Positions 8,406-17,399 of a stretch of 64,000 bases of DNA are shown piece after piece. The translations under genes were made by a program, and so were the position numbers. The DNA is from Seohaeicola saemankumensis (GTDB lineage Bacteria; Pseudomonadota; Alphaproteobacteria; Rhodobacterales; Rhodobacteraceae): positions 468,307 to 532,306 of the forward strand of contig NZ_JBHTKR010000004.1 of the NCBI RefSeq assembly GCF_042678485.1, given 5' to 3'. The notes beneath the pieces are model-generated. The model did no database searches, was not told the origin of the DNA, and saw only the letters and a program-made list of their open reading frames with translations. The stretch's first letter is position 1. Each line of letters begins with the position of its first letter.

Positions 8406-8894
8406 ATGACGATTTCGACCGGGGCAAAACTGCCCGACGCTAAACTTGTGAAGATGGGTGACAAAGGGCCGGAAGCGGTGGCTCTTGGTGAGAAGCTGAA
8501 GGGTCGCAAGGTTGCGATCTTTGCGGTTCCGGGGGCGTTTACCCCCACGTGCCATTCGGCCCATGTGCCGAGTTTCATTCGCACGAAGGATCAGTTCGCC
8601 GCCAAGGGCGTGGACGAGATCATCTGCATCAGCGTCAACGACCCCTTCGTGATGAAGGCATGGGGTGAGGCAACAGGCGCTACCGCCGCAGGCATCACGA
8701 TGCTGTCGGATGCCGCCAGCGAATTCACCAAGGCCATCGGCATGGATTTCGATGCGCCGCCCGCAGGGCTGGTTGCGCGGTCAAAGCGCTACGCGATGCT
8801 GGTCGAAGATGGTGTGGTCAAGGTTTTCCACCCCGAGGAAAGCCCCGGCACCTGCGAGATCTCGGGTGGCGAGTCCCTGCTGGCCGCGATCTGA
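8406..8894 (+). CDS. Peroxiredoxin, Prx5 type
   Basis: Protein of 162 residues, standard Prx5 length. The peroxidatic cysteine Cys49 lies in PGAFTPTCHSAHVPSF, the family hallmark. A second cysteine in GTCEISGG near residue 150 may act as resolving residue, as in some atypical 2-Cys Prx5. It reduces hydrogen peroxide and alkyl hydroperoxides in the cytoplasm using thioredoxin, glutathione or glutaredoxin. The ATG at 8406 has AAGGTGAGGA immediately upstream; a GTG four codons earlier is a less likely start. A strong terminator follows, shared with the convergent mscS-family gene. Confidence 0.93.
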   Translation: MTISTGAKLPDAKLVKMGDKGPEAVALGEKLKGRKVAIFAVPGAFTPTCHSAHVPSFIRTKDQFAAKGVDEIICISVNDPFVMKAWGEATGATAAGITMLSDAASEFTKAIGMDFDAPPAGLVARSKRYAMLVEDGVVKVFHPEESPGTCEISGGESLLAAI

Positions 8895-8911
8895 TCCCTT
8901 GCCGTCAAGGC

Positions 8912-8947
8912 AAAACCCCCGCCTGCATCGCCAGGCGGGGGTTTTTT
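8912..8947. terminator. Bidirectional intrinsic terminator
   Basis: AAAACCCCCGCCTG (8912-8925) pairs perfectly with CAGGCGGGGGTTTT (8932-8945) around a six-base loop. A T-run on the plus strand and an A-run on the other side let it work in both directions. It lies between the convergent Prx5 gene and MscS-family gene and touches the stop of the latter. Confidence 0.9.
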
Positions 8948-9788
8948 ATGCCGCGTTGATCATCGTCCTTGTGGGGAACGGGATGTCGATCCCGCCGGCG
9001 TCCAGCGCTTCCTTCACGGCGCGCTTCATATCCGCCTGATACTGGAAATAATCGCCCGAGGCGCACCAGACCCGCACCAGGAAATCGACCGAGAAGTCGC
9101 CAAGGTTGTTGACCTGGAAGAAGGGCGCGGGATCGGTCCTGGACCGTGGATCGGCCATGATCGTATCGCGGATGATGGTTTCGGCCTTCTTCAGATCCGC
9201 GTCATAGGACACGCCAAAAACCCATTCCGCGCGCCGCGTGTCATAGGCGGAATAGTTCACGATGACGTTGCCCCAAACCTGGCTGTTGGGGATGATCACC
9301 TGCACATTGCCTACCGACGACAGTTCGGTGAAGTTAAGCGAGATTTCCTGCACCGTTCCCGATTGGCCGGCCACTTCGACGAAATCGCCGTTCTTGAAAG
9401 GCCGGAACAGGATGATCATCACACCTGCCGCCACGTTCGACAAAGTGCCCTGCAACGCCAGACCGATGGCCAGACCGGCGGCACCGATCACGGCCACGAT
9501 GGATGTGGTCTGGATCCCGAAAGTGTTCAGCACGAACAGCGCCGTGAAAGCCAGGATGACGTAGCGCAGGATGTTTCCCAGGAAACTGAACAGCGTGCCG
9601 TCCAGCCGCTTGTAGCGCCGTGACAGCCCGATGACCCTGTTGCGCGCCCAGCTTGCCACGATGAACCCGCCCAGAACCAGCGCCAGCGCCCCCACGACCG
9701 ATCCGGCCAGAGAGGCCAGGAATTCAAGGGTCAGCACATCCGCCAATGTGGTGCCGTTCCAGATTTCGGTGTTCATCAACTCTTGCAT
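8946..9788 (-). CDS. MscS-family mechanosensitive ion channel
   Basis: Protein of 280 residues. Three transmembrane segments lie in the first 140 residues; the third contains the glycine/alanine-rich pore helix (GAAGLAIGLALQGTLSNVAAGVMI) and leads into the FRPFKNGDFVEV beta domain of MscS. A cytoplasmic alpha/beta C-terminus follows. The length is close to Escherichia coli MscS. It opens under membrane tension to release solutes on hypo-osmotic shock. I chose the ATG at 9788, which has AGGGAAG upstream; MNTEIW at 9776 is an alternative, and the longer open frame overlaps the upstream PCD gene region without similarity. Confidence 0.93.
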   Translation of the reverse strand: MQELMNTEIWNGTTLADVLTLEFLASLAGSVVGALALVLGGFIVASWARNRVIGLSRRYKRLDGTLFSFLGNILRYVILAFTALFVLNTFGIQTTSIVAVIGAAGLAIGLALQGTLSNVAAGVMIILFRPFKNGDFVEVAGQSGTVQEISLNFTELSSVGNVQVIIPNSQVWGNVIVNYSAYDTRRAEWVFGVSYDADLKKAETIIRDTIMADPRSRTDPAPFFQVNNLGDFSVDFLVRVWCASGDYFQYQADMKRAVKEALDAGGIDIPFPTRTMINAA

Positions 9789-9819
9789 CGGTCTTCCCTG
9801 GGTTTGCGTCGGGGTTGGT

Positions 9820-10110
9820 TCACAGGCTGTCCATCTTGCGCGCCAGCTTTGCGTCAAGCGCCGAAAGCCCATCCACGTCATGCGTGGTCAGAACGACCGT
9901 CACGGTCTTGTAGACATTCGACCATTCGGGGTGATGGTTCCATTTTTCAGCCCAGAGGGCCGCCTGTGTCATCCAGCCAAAGGCTTCCGTGAAATCCTTG
10001 AACTGGAAAGTCTTGGTGATGGCATCGCGGTCGTCGACCATCTGCCAGCCGGTTTCGAACAAGGGGGCCAATATTGTCTTGCGGCCCGTATCGCTGAGGC
10101 GTTCGGTCAT
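9820..10110 (-). CDS. phhB: Pterin-4a-carbinolamine dehydratase (4a-hydroxytetrahydrobiopterin dehydratase)
   Basis: Protein of 96 residues, the full length of the PCD/DCoH family. The signature WNHHPEWSNVYKTV (from about residue 57) holds the active-site histidines, and LTTHDVDGLS is the conserved C-terminal segment. It dehydrates the 4a-carbinolamine formed by pterin-dependent hydroxylases such as phenylalanine hydroxylase, but no hydroxylase is visible nearby. The start overlaps the stop of the upstream FemAB-like gene by ATGA, indicating coupled translation. Confidence 0.93.
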   Translation of the reverse strand: MTERLSDTGRKTILAPLFETGWQMVDDRDAITKTFQFKDFTEAFGWMTQAALWAEKWNHHPEWSNVYKTVTVVLTTHDVDGLSALDAKLARKMDSL

Positions 10111-11294
10111 TCCTGTTCCTCCACTTGCGTCTTTCTGAACGGACCATAAGCCGTCAGAACCTCGATGTCTTCTGTGACGGCACGGCGTTCCGCCTCAAGG
10201 TAGCGGGCGACGGCATCGGCAAAGCCAGGCTCCCGGATCCAGTGCAGGGAATGGATGGGCACCGGCAGATAGCCACGTGCCAGCTTGTGTTCGCCCTGCG
10301 CGCCGGCCTCGACCCTTGCCATCCCCTTTGCGATCGCGAAATCCATCGCCTGATAATAACACAGTTCGAAATGAAGGCAGGGATGATCCTCGATGCAGCC
10401 CCAGTAGCGGCCATACAAGGCCTGCCGCCCGATGAAGTTCAGCGCACCGGCGACCGGCACACCGTCGCGCATGGCCAGCACAAGCAGCATGTCCTTCCGC
10501 ATCGTGTCATGCGCGATGTCGAAGAAACGACGCGTCAGATAGGGCGTGCCCCATTTGCGTGCGCCCGTATCCTGATAGAACCGCCAGAAATGATCCCAGT
10601 GCCATTTTTCGATCTGGTCGCCGGTCAGGGCCATGATTTGCCCACCGAAGGCTTGCGCGCGCTCGCGTTCCTTGCGGATCATCTTGCGCTTGCGCGAGGA
10701 TAGCGAAGCCAGAAACCCGTCGAAATCGGGATAATTCGCGTTTTCCCAATGATATTGCTGGGTGATGCGATGCATCAGGCCCATCGTCGCGCCGGCCTCT
10801 GCCTCGGCCTTGGTGCAGAAGGTGACATGCAATGAGGACAGGCTGTTCTTGTCCGTCAACTCCACCGCGCCCTGAACCAGTGCGACCTGTCCGGCCTGTT
10901 CAAATCCGGCTCGGGTCAGGAAACGCCGTCCCGTGGCGGGCGTGAAGGGCACGGCGATCTGAAGCTTGGGGTAATAGCGCCCGCCCGCGCGTTCATAGGC
11001 ATGCGCCCAGTTGTGATCAAAGATATATTCGCCCTGGCTGTGCGATTTGGCATACATCGGGGCGCAGGCGATCAGTTTGCCGTCTTGCCGCGCGACCAGA
11101 TGGCGTGGCTGCCAGCCTGATCCGGTGCCCACCGATCCGCTGTCCTCCAGCGCCTTGAGAAAGCGCCAGGTCGTGAACGGATCGTTCGGGGCGCCGCCAT
11201 CGGCTGCTTCCGGACAGGCGCAGGCGTCCCACGCGGGCTGCGGGATCTCTGACAAGCCGTTCAGCATGTCGATCTCGATCATGTCGTCACTCAT
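10107..11294 (-). CDS. DUF482 / FemAB-like GNAT-fold acyltransferase
   Basis: Protein of 395 residues matching the DUF482 (peptidogalycan biosynthesis-like) family. Visible segments include an N-terminal DPFTTWRFLKALEDSGSVG block near residue 40, LSSRKRKMIRKERERA (about 198-213) and a C-terminal GMARVEAGAQGEHKLARGY block. These proteins have a tandem GNAT fold as in FemAB aminoacyltransferases; their substrate is not known, though cell-wall or lipid acylation has been proposed by analogy. It is the first gene of a two-gene overlap with the pterin dehydratase, and the link between them is unexplained. Confidence 0.85.
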   Translation of the reverse strand: MSDDMIEIDMLNGLSEIPQPAWDACACPEAADGGAPNDPFTTWRFLKALEDSGSVGTGSGWQPRHLVARQDGKLIACAPMYAKSHSQGEYIFDHNWAHAYERAGGRYYPKLQIAVPFTPATGRRFLTRAGFEQAGQVALVQGAVELTDKNSLSSLHVTFCTKAEAEAGATMGLMHRITQQYHWENANYPDFDGFLASLSSRKRKMIRKERERAQAFGGQIMALTGDQIEKWHWDHFWRFYQDTGARKWGTPYLTRRFFDIAHDTMRKDMLLVLAMRDGVPVAGALNFIGRQALYGRYWGCIEDHPCLHFELCYYQAMDFAIAKGMARVEAGAQGEHKLARGYLPVPIHSLHWIREPGFADAVARYLEAERRAVTEDIEVLTAYGPFRKTQVEEQE

Positions 11295-11346
11295 GGCGGC
11301 GTGCCCTCTTCATGCGACCTTCTATCTGGGTCGGCGGATGGGCCGA

Positions 11347-12114
11347 TCAAGCCGGGATCGCGGCAGAGTAACCCTCGAAGGTGACATTATGGGCAACCTG
11401 CCTTGCCTCGGTCTCGGCTTCGGCGGACTTGATCGTCCAGCACAGGATGACCGCCCCGCGCGCCTTGAGGTCGGCCACGCGCGTCGCGCCCAGATCGCAG
11501 GCTTCGTGGCTGATGAAGCAGGCCTTGGCCGCGTCGTAATCCGGGATATCGCGCAGTCGCGTCCGCGTGCCGGGGGGCAGAAGCGGCCAGTCTTCCGCGT
11601 TGAAGTCACAGGTCGTCAGACCGCGGGGAACATCAGGGGCCAGCCCCGCCATGGCGATCATGGAATGCGGATTGAAGGACATGACGGCAACCGCCCCTGC
11701 ATAGTCCCCAAGGACACGCGCCGCGGCGGCCTCAAGCGCGCCGACATTCGCGCCCATGGCCCCGTCCTGGTCCTTGATCTCGATCAGCAGGGGTGTGCGC
11801 CCCGCGACCTGCTGCAGTACCTGGGCCAGGGTCGGGATGGTGTCAGTGCCGCCCTTGAGCCGGATTTGCCCAAGTTCCGCAGCGCTGCGCTGGCGGACTG
11901 GCCCCGTCTGATCGGTCAGACGCTTGAGGTCATAGTCATGAAAAACCATGGCCTGGCCGTCAGATGACAGCTGCAGATCAATCTCTATGCCATATCCGGC
12001 CTGGCACGCGGCTTCGATTGCGGCAGGCGAGTTTTCCGGGCGGCCTGCCGTGATGTCATGCAGGGCGCGATGCGCGATCGGGGCCTTCAGAAAGGCATCG
12101 GGCAGGCGGTTCAT
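11347..12114 (-). CDS. Glycerophosphodiester phosphodiesterase
   Basis: Protein of 255 residues with the GDPD TIM-barrel signature. IAHRALHD near residue 13 supplies the catalytic His-Arg pair, ENSPAAIEAA near 27 and GIEIDLQLSSDG near 42 supply metal-binding Glu/Asp, and VFHD near 57 supplies the second histidine. There is no signal peptide, so it is cytoplasmic, as in UgpQ-type enzymes that release glycerol-3-phosphate from phospholipid headgroup diesters. It overlaps the upstream RidA gene by ATGA. No ugp transporter is adjacent. Confidence 0.92.
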   Translation of the reverse strand: MNRLPDAFLKAPIAHRALHDITAGRPENSPAAIEAACQAGYGIEIDLQLSSDGQAMVFHDYDLKRLTDQTGPVRQRSAAELGQIRLKGGTDTIPTLAQVLQQVAGRTPLLIEIKDQDGAMGANVGALEAAAARVLGDYAGAVAVMSFNPHSMIAMAGLAPDVPRGLTTCDFNAEDWPLLPPGTRTRLRDIPDYDAAKACFISHEACDLGATRVADLKARGAVILCWTIKSAEAETEARQVAHNVTFEGYSAAIPA

Positions 12115-12575
12115 CTGATCTGGAAGATCGCTTCGATTTCGACGGCCACGCCCAGCGGCAGCGCGGCCGCGGACACGGCAGACCGTGAATGCCGACCCAT
12201 GTCGCCCAGTGCTTCCACCAGGAAATCCGAAGCGCCGTTGATGACTTTGGGTTGATCGGTGAAATCCGCAGTCGAATTGACGAAACCTGTCAGCTTGACC
12301 ACACGCTCCAGCCGGTCGATGTCGCCGCCGCAGGCCGCCTTGAGCTGCGCCAGAAGGCTGATCGCGCAGGCCTTTGCCGCCGCCGCTCCGGCTTCGACAT
12401 CCATGTTGTCGCCAAGCCGGCCCTTGATCAGCCCGTCGGGCCCGTTCGAAATCTGACCTGAAACAAATACCAGGTTGCCCGCCTGCACGAAGGGGACGTA
12501 ATTCGCCGCCGGTGCGGGCGCAGAGGGCAGGGTTACTCCAAGCTCGGCAAGACGGGTTTCAATGGCGCTGGTCAT
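12111..12575 (-). CDS. RidA/YjgF family reactive-intermediate deaminase
   Basis: Protein of 154 residues, the longer type of RidA protein. It contains NLVFVSGQISNGPDG (about residues 33-47), VVKLTGFVNSTADF (about 93-106) and an ALPLGVAVEIEAIFQI C-terminal strand characteristic of the YjgF/YER057c/UK114 fold. The canonical substrate-binding Arg of archetypal RidA, in the R-x-A motif near the C-terminus, corresponds here to SRSAVSAAALPLG. The predicted role is hydrolysis of enamine/imine intermediates. The ATG at 12575 has GGAG upstream; the longer frame does not look coding. Confidence 0.88.
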   Translation of the reverse strand: MTSAIETRLAELGVTLPSAPAPAANYVPFVQAGNLVFVSGQISNGPDGLIKGRLGDNMDVEAGAAAAKACAISLLAQLKAACGGDIDRLERVVKLTGFVNSTADFTDQPKVINGASDFLVEALGDMGRHSRSAVSAAALPLGVAVEIEAIFQIR

Positions 12576-12682
12576 GGGAATTCTCCGTGTCACGGGTGAT
12601 TTGCGCTGGACGCTACCGGGCTTCGTTGCAGAAGGAAACCGCAAACGAACCAAAGGCGTGATGCCCCGATATGAACGCAGGT

Positions 12683-13993
12683 CTATTCCTCGCGCAGGGC
12701 CCTGCCGATACTGTCGGCCAGCGGCCTCAACAGATATTGCAGGGCTGTCCGGTCGCCGGTGCGCAGGAAGGCGTCAACCTGCATACCGGGGATCAAAACC
12801 GTTCCTTCGGGCAGGCCAGCCGTTTCCGACGCATTCAGGACAATCGTGGCGCGGTAGAAAAACCGCCCCGATGCGGAATCGGCAAAGGCGTCGGCCGATA
12901 TGCGCGCGACTGTTCCCGACAGGGCAGATGAGCGATGATGTTGCAGCGCGGGAAAGCGCAAGGTGACGGACTGGCCGGGAAAGACGCGGCCCACATGCAG
13001 CGGATCGATCTGCGCTGTCACGATCAATGGCCGATCCTGCGGTATGATCGACAGGATCGGATCGGCAGGCCGCAGAACCGCGCCGTCCGAGTGAACCTGC
13101 AAGCCGTGGATGATCCCTGCGACCGGCGCGCGGACATCCAGCCGTTCCAGCCGCGCGACCAGGGCGCGGTGTTTCTCACGCAGGTCAAGCTCTTGTGGTC
13201 GCAGCGCATCGAGGCGCGTGATCGCGTCTTTGCGCAGGGTGTCATGCAGTTGAAGCATCTCGACCCGTGTTTGCGCGATCCGGCTTTCGGCTTCGGCGGT
13301 CTGGGCCTCCACCGCGCCGATGGCCCCGGTCAACGCGGCCGATTCCCGTTCCAGGGCAAGAACACGGCTGGCCTGGGCCAGGCTCCGGTCAAGCAAGGCG
13401 GTCTGATTGGCAAGCTCCTGTGTGATCAGGTCCTGCTGCTGCGTCAATGCAAGGCGCTGTGCTGTCAGCCCCGCGATCTGCTTGTCGATCTGCCGGATCC
13501 GCAGGTCAAGCTGGCTGGCCTGTCGGTCCCGCGCGCCGCGCCGCGCCACCATCAACGCATGCTGCCCGTCAACAAGGCTTGCGATGCCGGGGTTTCGACG
13601 CGCAGCCGCCAGAAGAGCAGGGTCGAAGACTGGCTCTGCAAGGCCGTCACGCTCGGCTTCGCTGCGACCACGGCGGGCCATGATGTCGAACAGTTCCGCC
13701 TCCAGCAGGGTCTTTTCCGATACGAGTGCCCGGCCATCAATGCGCAGCAGGATCTGACCTGCCTGAACGGGCATGCCCTCCTCGACAAGGATTTCGCGGA
13801 TCGGACCGCCATCGGGATGCTGCACCAGTTGCCGGTTCCGCTCCACCTCGATCCGGCCGTTGACAACGATCGCCCCTGAAATGCTGGCGAAGGCGGCCCA
13901 GGTCCCGAAGCCGCCCAGCAAGACAAGCAGCGCCAGCAGACCGATCAACACGGGCCGACCTGTCGGAAAGCGTGATGCCGCGTCAACGGTCAC
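12683..13993 (-). CDS. HlyD-family membrane fusion protein of a type I secretion system
   Basis: Protein of 436 residues. It has a single N-terminal membrane segment (about 15-35), a biotinyl-lipoyl-like half-motif (NGRIEVERNRQLVQHPDGGPIREILVEEG), a long helical hairpin with coiled-coil character (about 95-280), the returning lipoyl half (LDVRAPVAGIIHGL) and a C-terminal beta-barrel domain. This is the PrtE/HlyD adaptor layout that bridges an inner-membrane ABC exporter to TolC. The GTG start overlaps the stop of the upstream ABC gene by GTGA (13990-13993). No secreted substrate gene is adjacent. Confidence 0.93.
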   Translation of the reverse strand: MTVDAASRFPTGRPVLIGLLALLVLLGGFGTWAAFASISGAIVVNGRIEVERNRQLVQHPDGGPIREILVEEGMPVQAGQILLRIDGRALVSEKTLLEAELFDIMARRGRSEAERDGLAEPVFDPALLAAARRNPGIASLVDGQHALMVARRGARDRQASQLDLRIRQIDKQIAGLTAQRLALTQQQDLITQELANQTALLDRSLAQASRVLALERESAALTGAIGAVEAQTAEAESRIAQTRVEMLQLHDTLRKDAITRLDALRPQELDLREKHRALVARLERLDVRAPVAGIIHGLQVHSDGAVLRPADPILSIIPQDRPLIVTAQIDPLHVGRVFPGQSVTLRFPALQHHRSSALSGTVARISADAFADSASGRFFYRATIVLNASETAGLPEGTVLIPGMQVDAFLRTGDRTALQYLLRPLADSIGRALREE

Positions 13994-15741
13994 GGTGCCC
14001 GGACCCCCATGGATTGCCGTTGCGGCAGGCGAAGATCTGTCGGGTTGTCCAGAACATCCCGCAGGATGTCGTCACGCGGGCCGAAGGCCACGCGCTGACC
14101 GCTGTCGATCACAAGGATAAGGTCGCATTCTTCGATGGCCGTGGGCCGATGTGTCATGATCAGAACGGAATGCCCCGCGGCTTTCATCGCGCGGATGGTG
14201 CGGTTCAGGGCGCTGGCGCCTTCATTGTCCAGATGCGCGTTCGGCTCGTCCAGAACAAGCAGGACAGGATTTTCAAACAGGGCGCGTGCCAGCCCTATCC
14301 GCTGGATCTGCCCCCCTGACAATCCGCCCCCGTCAGCGTTGATCCGGGTCTCGTAGCCCTGTGGCAGGCGCAGAATCATGTCATGCGCCCCTGCCTTGCG
14401 GGCGGCCGCCACCACCTTGTCGGATTCAGGTGCGGGCAGGAGGTGGGCGATATTCTCGGCGATGGTGCCGTCGAACAGGTCGACCCGTTGCGGCAGATAG
14501 CCGATATGCCGGCAAAGGCTGGCGGGATCATATTGGTCCAGCGTCGCGCCATCCAGTCGGATCGCCCCAGTGATCGGGGACCAGACATTCGTCAGCGCGC
14601 GCGCCAGCGCGGATTTGCCTGCGCCCGAGGGTCCGATCACGCCAATCGCCTGACCGGGCAGCACGGCAAAGTTCACCATCCTCAGAATTGGCTGTGTCGC
14701 GCCGGGTGGAATGACGGTTAGCGCCTGCACGTCAAGCCGTGCCGCTGGTGAGGGCAGTACAAGCCGGGGTGGCGCGGCCGGCATGTCGGTCAGAAGGCGG
14801 GTCAGATCTTGCCACCCGCGCTTTGCATCCGCGAACAGGGGCCAACTGCCGATCACCTGCTCGACAGGGGCGAGGCCGCGCGCCAGCAGGATCGACGCCG
14901 CAATCATCGTGCCGGTGCTGATCTCATCCCTGATGACCAGCCAGGCACCCAATCCCAGCATGGCCGACTGCAGAAACAGGCGGGATGTTTTCAGCGCCAC
15001 GGTCAGGCTTCCGCCGACGTCTGCCGCATGGACATGCATCGACAACGCCTGGTCACGCGCCGCATGCCAGCGGGCGAATGCCTGTTCCCGCAGGCCAACG
15101 CCGTAGACCGTTTCGACCGAAGCGCCGACCTGTGTTCCGAAAGCCAGCGCGCTCGCCGCCGCATTGTTGGCGCTGACAAGAGAGTGCCGCGTGCGGATCT
15201 GGTTGATCATCGCCAGAAGAACCAGAAATGCCCCGCCGCCAACCGCCAGGGCGCCCAGCCAGGGGTGAAGCAGCGCGATGCCGATTGCGAAGATCGGCAC
15301 CCATGGCAGATCGAAAAGGGCCAGCAAGGCCTGGGATGTCAAAAGCCGTTGAACCGTCTCAAGCTGATGCGGCCCGGAGGGCTGTTGCGCGGCGAGGGCT
15401 TGCCCCTTGGTCAACCTGTCGCGCAGCATCGCGTCAAAGACACCCCGTTCCATCCTGTGCTGGAACCGCGCGCCGATCCTGACCATGATCCGACCCCTTG
15501 CGTGATCCAGAACACCCATCACGGCATAAAGAAACCCGGCAAGGACAGTCAGGGCGACAAGCGTTGGCAGGGACTCGCTGACAAGTACCCTGTCATAGAC
15601 CTGAAGCATGTAGATCGGGCCGGTAAGGACCAGAAGATTGGTGAAGATGCTGAACAGTGCCACCCACCACATAAGCCCCAAACTGGCCTGCCGTGCCGCG
15701 CGCAATTCGGAAAGGCCGGGAAGGTTATCTGCTGTTCGCAT
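13990..15741 (-). CDS. Type I secretion ABC transporter, permease/ATPase fusion (PrtD family)
   Basis: Protein of 583 residues. The N-terminal membrane domain (about 20-310) includes the family segment TGPIYMLQVYDRVLVSESLPTL. The C-terminal nucleotide-binding domain has Walker A GPSGAGKS near residue 368, signature LSGGQ near 475 and Walker B LLVLDEPNAHLD near 497, followed by the H-loop TH. There is no peptidase C39 domain, consistent with PrtD/RsaD exporters of RTX-type proteins carrying C-terminal secretion signals. It works with the overlapping downstream HlyD-type adaptor and presumably a TolC encoded elsewhere. Confidence 0.93.
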   Translation of the reverse strand: MRTADNLPGLSELRAARQASLGLMWWVALFSIFTNLLVLTGPIYMLQVYDRVLVSESLPTLVALTVLAGFLYAVMGVLDHARGRIMVRIGARFQHRMERGVFDAMLRDRLTKGQALAAQQPSGPHQLETVQRLLTSQALLALFDLPWVPIFAIGIALLHPWLGALAVGGGAFLVLLAMINQIRTRHSLVSANNAAASALAFGTQVGASVETVYGVGLREQAFARWHAARDQALSMHVHAADVGGSLTVALKTSRLFLQSAMLGLGAWLVIRDEISTGTMIAASILLARGLAPVEQVIGSWPLFADAKRGWQDLTRLLTDMPAAPPRLVLPSPAARLDVQALTVIPPGATQPILRMVNFAVLPGQAIGVIGPSGAGKSALARALTNVWSPITGAIRLDGATLDQYDPASLCRHIGYLPQRVDLFDGTIAENIAHLLPAPESDKVVAAARKAGAHDMILRLPQGYETRINADGGGLSGGQIQRIGLARALFENPVLLVLDEPNAHLDNEGASALNRTIRAMKAAGHSVLIMTHRPTAIEECDLILVIDSGQRVAFGPRDDILRDVLDNPTDLRLPQRQSMGVRAP

Positions 15742-15923
15742 GCCACATTTCCCGCCAATTGCACCAAGAGTTGACCGTTCGTTTCCGCACTGCTCTTCCG
15801 TCTGCGGCTTGGACGGTATAATGGAATGTCCTAACTTCGGGTTAGCGGCGCCGGCGGAATACCCTCAACAGGTGCGCCGCATACCTCAGATTTACCGGTC
15901 ATTTGCCGGGAACTTCAGATCAA

Positions 15924-16772
15924 ATGCTCTTGAATATGGGTTTTCTATTGCAACACATTGCCCCCACCTTTCGGTTTTCCCTGCCACGGTCCGCGCGGGG
16001 CTGGTTGTTGCCATGCCTTGCCGTTCTGTTTCTGGCCGGCTGCGCTGTGCAGGATCCTGACGCTGTCGTGACGCGCGACGGGATCAGCGATCCCTTTGAG
16101 GCGCACAACCGTCGGGTCCACGCGTTCAACAAGGGGGTGGACCGGGCCGTTCTTCGCCCGTTGTCGCGCGGCTACACGCGTGCCGTGCCCGAAGATATCC
16201 GGCTGCTGGCAGATAATTTCGCCGCCAACCTGTCGGCCCCAGGGCTGGTGGTGAACAACCTTCTGCAAGGAAACGTCAAGGGGGCGCTGGCAAATACCTA
16301 CCGTTTCGCGATCAACAGCACTATCGGCTTTGCCGGCCTGGTCGATGTGGGCGACATCACGGGCGTGGCCGAGGTAGATACCGATTTCGGTGAAACCCTG
16401 CATGTCTGGGGCGCGAAAGAGGGGAATTTCGTCGAATTGCCCTTCCGGGGTCCTTCGACGCAGCGCGATGCGGTGGGCCATGTCGTGGACCTTTTCACAA
16501 ACCCGCTGTCCACGGTTCTGTCGGGGACCGAGAACGAGATACGGATCGGGGCGCAGGTCGTGGATGTGATCGCGGATCGCGGCCGGTTCGGCGACACGGT
16601 CGATTCCATCCTCTACGACAGTGCCGACAGCTATGCCCAATCGCGATTGATTTACCTGCAGAACAGACGGTTTACGCTCAACCGGTCTGGTGGTGCCGCC
16701 TATGATGACCCATATTCAGCGGGTTCGATCGACCCCTATGATGACCCCTATGAGGACCCCTATGAAGATTGA
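15924..16772 (+). CDS. mlaA: MlaA/VacJ-family outer membrane lipoprotein
   Basis: A lipoprotein signal ends in the lipobox LAGC. The mature part has DPFEAHNRRVHAFNKGVDRAVLRPLSRGY, the VNNLLQGN segment and TIGFAGLVDVG, all typical of MlaA, which extracts misplaced phospholipids from the outer leaflet and passes them to MlaC. The 282-residue call uses the ATG at 15924; an ATG at 15936 and a TTG at 15948 are alternatives, and none has a clear ribosome site. The acidic tail consists of imperfect D-P-Y repeats (about the last 22 residues). It overlaps mlaC by 11 bp. Confidence 0.9.
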   Translation: MLLNMGFLLQHIAPTFRFSLPRSARGWLLPCLAVLFLAGCAVQDPDAVVTRDGISDPFEAHNRRVHAFNKGVDRAVLRPLSRGYTRAVPEDIRLLADNFAANLSAPGLVVNNLLQGNVKGALANTYRFAINSTIGFAGLVDVGDITGVAEVDTDFGETLHVWGAKEGNFVELPFRGPSTQRDAVGHVVDLFTNPLSTVLSGTENEIRIGAQVVDVIADRGRFGDTVDSILYDSADSYAQSRLIYLQNRRFTLNRSGGAAYDDPYSAGSIDPYDDPYEDPYED

Positions 16773-17367
16773 TGTGACACGCCGCTTCGCCATCGGATCC
16801 CTTGCATCGACGGTCGGTCTGGCCGGCCTTGGCTTGCCGGCGATGGCGATGACGACAGAGCGGGCAAAAACCCTGGTTGACGCACTGGTGGCGGATATCA
16901 ATGGCGTGATCGCCTCGGGCAAATCCGAGCAGGCGATGTATGTCGAATTCGAGCGGATCTTCGCCCGCTATGCCGATGTGCCCACGATCGCAAGCTATGC
17001 CTTGGGTGTGGATGCGCGTCGCGCAACACCGGCGCAGATGCGCGAGTTCACGACCGTGTTCCAGCGCTATATCTCGGTCAAGTATGGCCGACGCTTCCGC
17101 GAGTTCATCGGCGGCCAGATCGAAGTGCAAGAGGCGCGCGCCGTCAAAAGCTTCTACGAGGTGAAAAGCCTTGCGATATTGCGCGGTCAGGCCCCGTTCG
17201 AAGTGACGTTCCTGGTGTCGGATCGTAGTGGCAAGGACCTGTTCTTCAACCTGTTCATCGAGGGTATCAACATGCTCTTGACCGAACGGACCGAGATCGG
17301 CGCGATGATGGATCGGCGCGGTGGCAATATCGATGCGATGATTGCCGATCTGCGCGCGGCGGCCTGA
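16762..17367 (+). CDS. mlaC: MlaC-family periplasmic phospholipid-binding protein
   Basis: Protein of 201 residues with an N-terminal export signal (residues 1-29, ending LPAMA) that carries paired arginines (TRRF), which could favour the Tat route. The mature part has the MlaC/Ttg2D features: FERIFARYADVPTIASYALG, ATPAQMREFTTVFQRYISVKYGRRF, and the strand-rich C-terminus ending in NIDAMIADLRA. It shuttles phospholipid between outer-membrane MlaA and the inner-membrane MlaFEDB complex, which is not in this window. The ATG at 16762 has GAGGA upstream within the mlaA tail; the 11-bp overlap implies coupling. Confidence 0.9.
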   Translation: MKIDVTRRFAIGSLASTVGLAGLGLPAMAMTTERAKTLVDALVADINGVIASGKSEQAMYVEFERIFARYADVPTIASYALGVDARRATPAQMREFTTVFQRYISVKYGRRFREFIGGQIEVQEARAVKSFYEVKSLAILRGQAPFEVTFLVSDRSGKDLFFNLFIEGINMLLTERTEIGAMMDRRGGNIDAMIADLRAAA

Positions 17368-17399
17368 CAGGACACCGCCGCGATCCTGACCGAAAAGAC

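Noticed and set aside
16690..16772. Short repeats at the mlaA end as a CRISPR-like array
   Set aside because: The repeats are in frame, only 12-15 bp, without spacers, and encode the D-P-Y tail.
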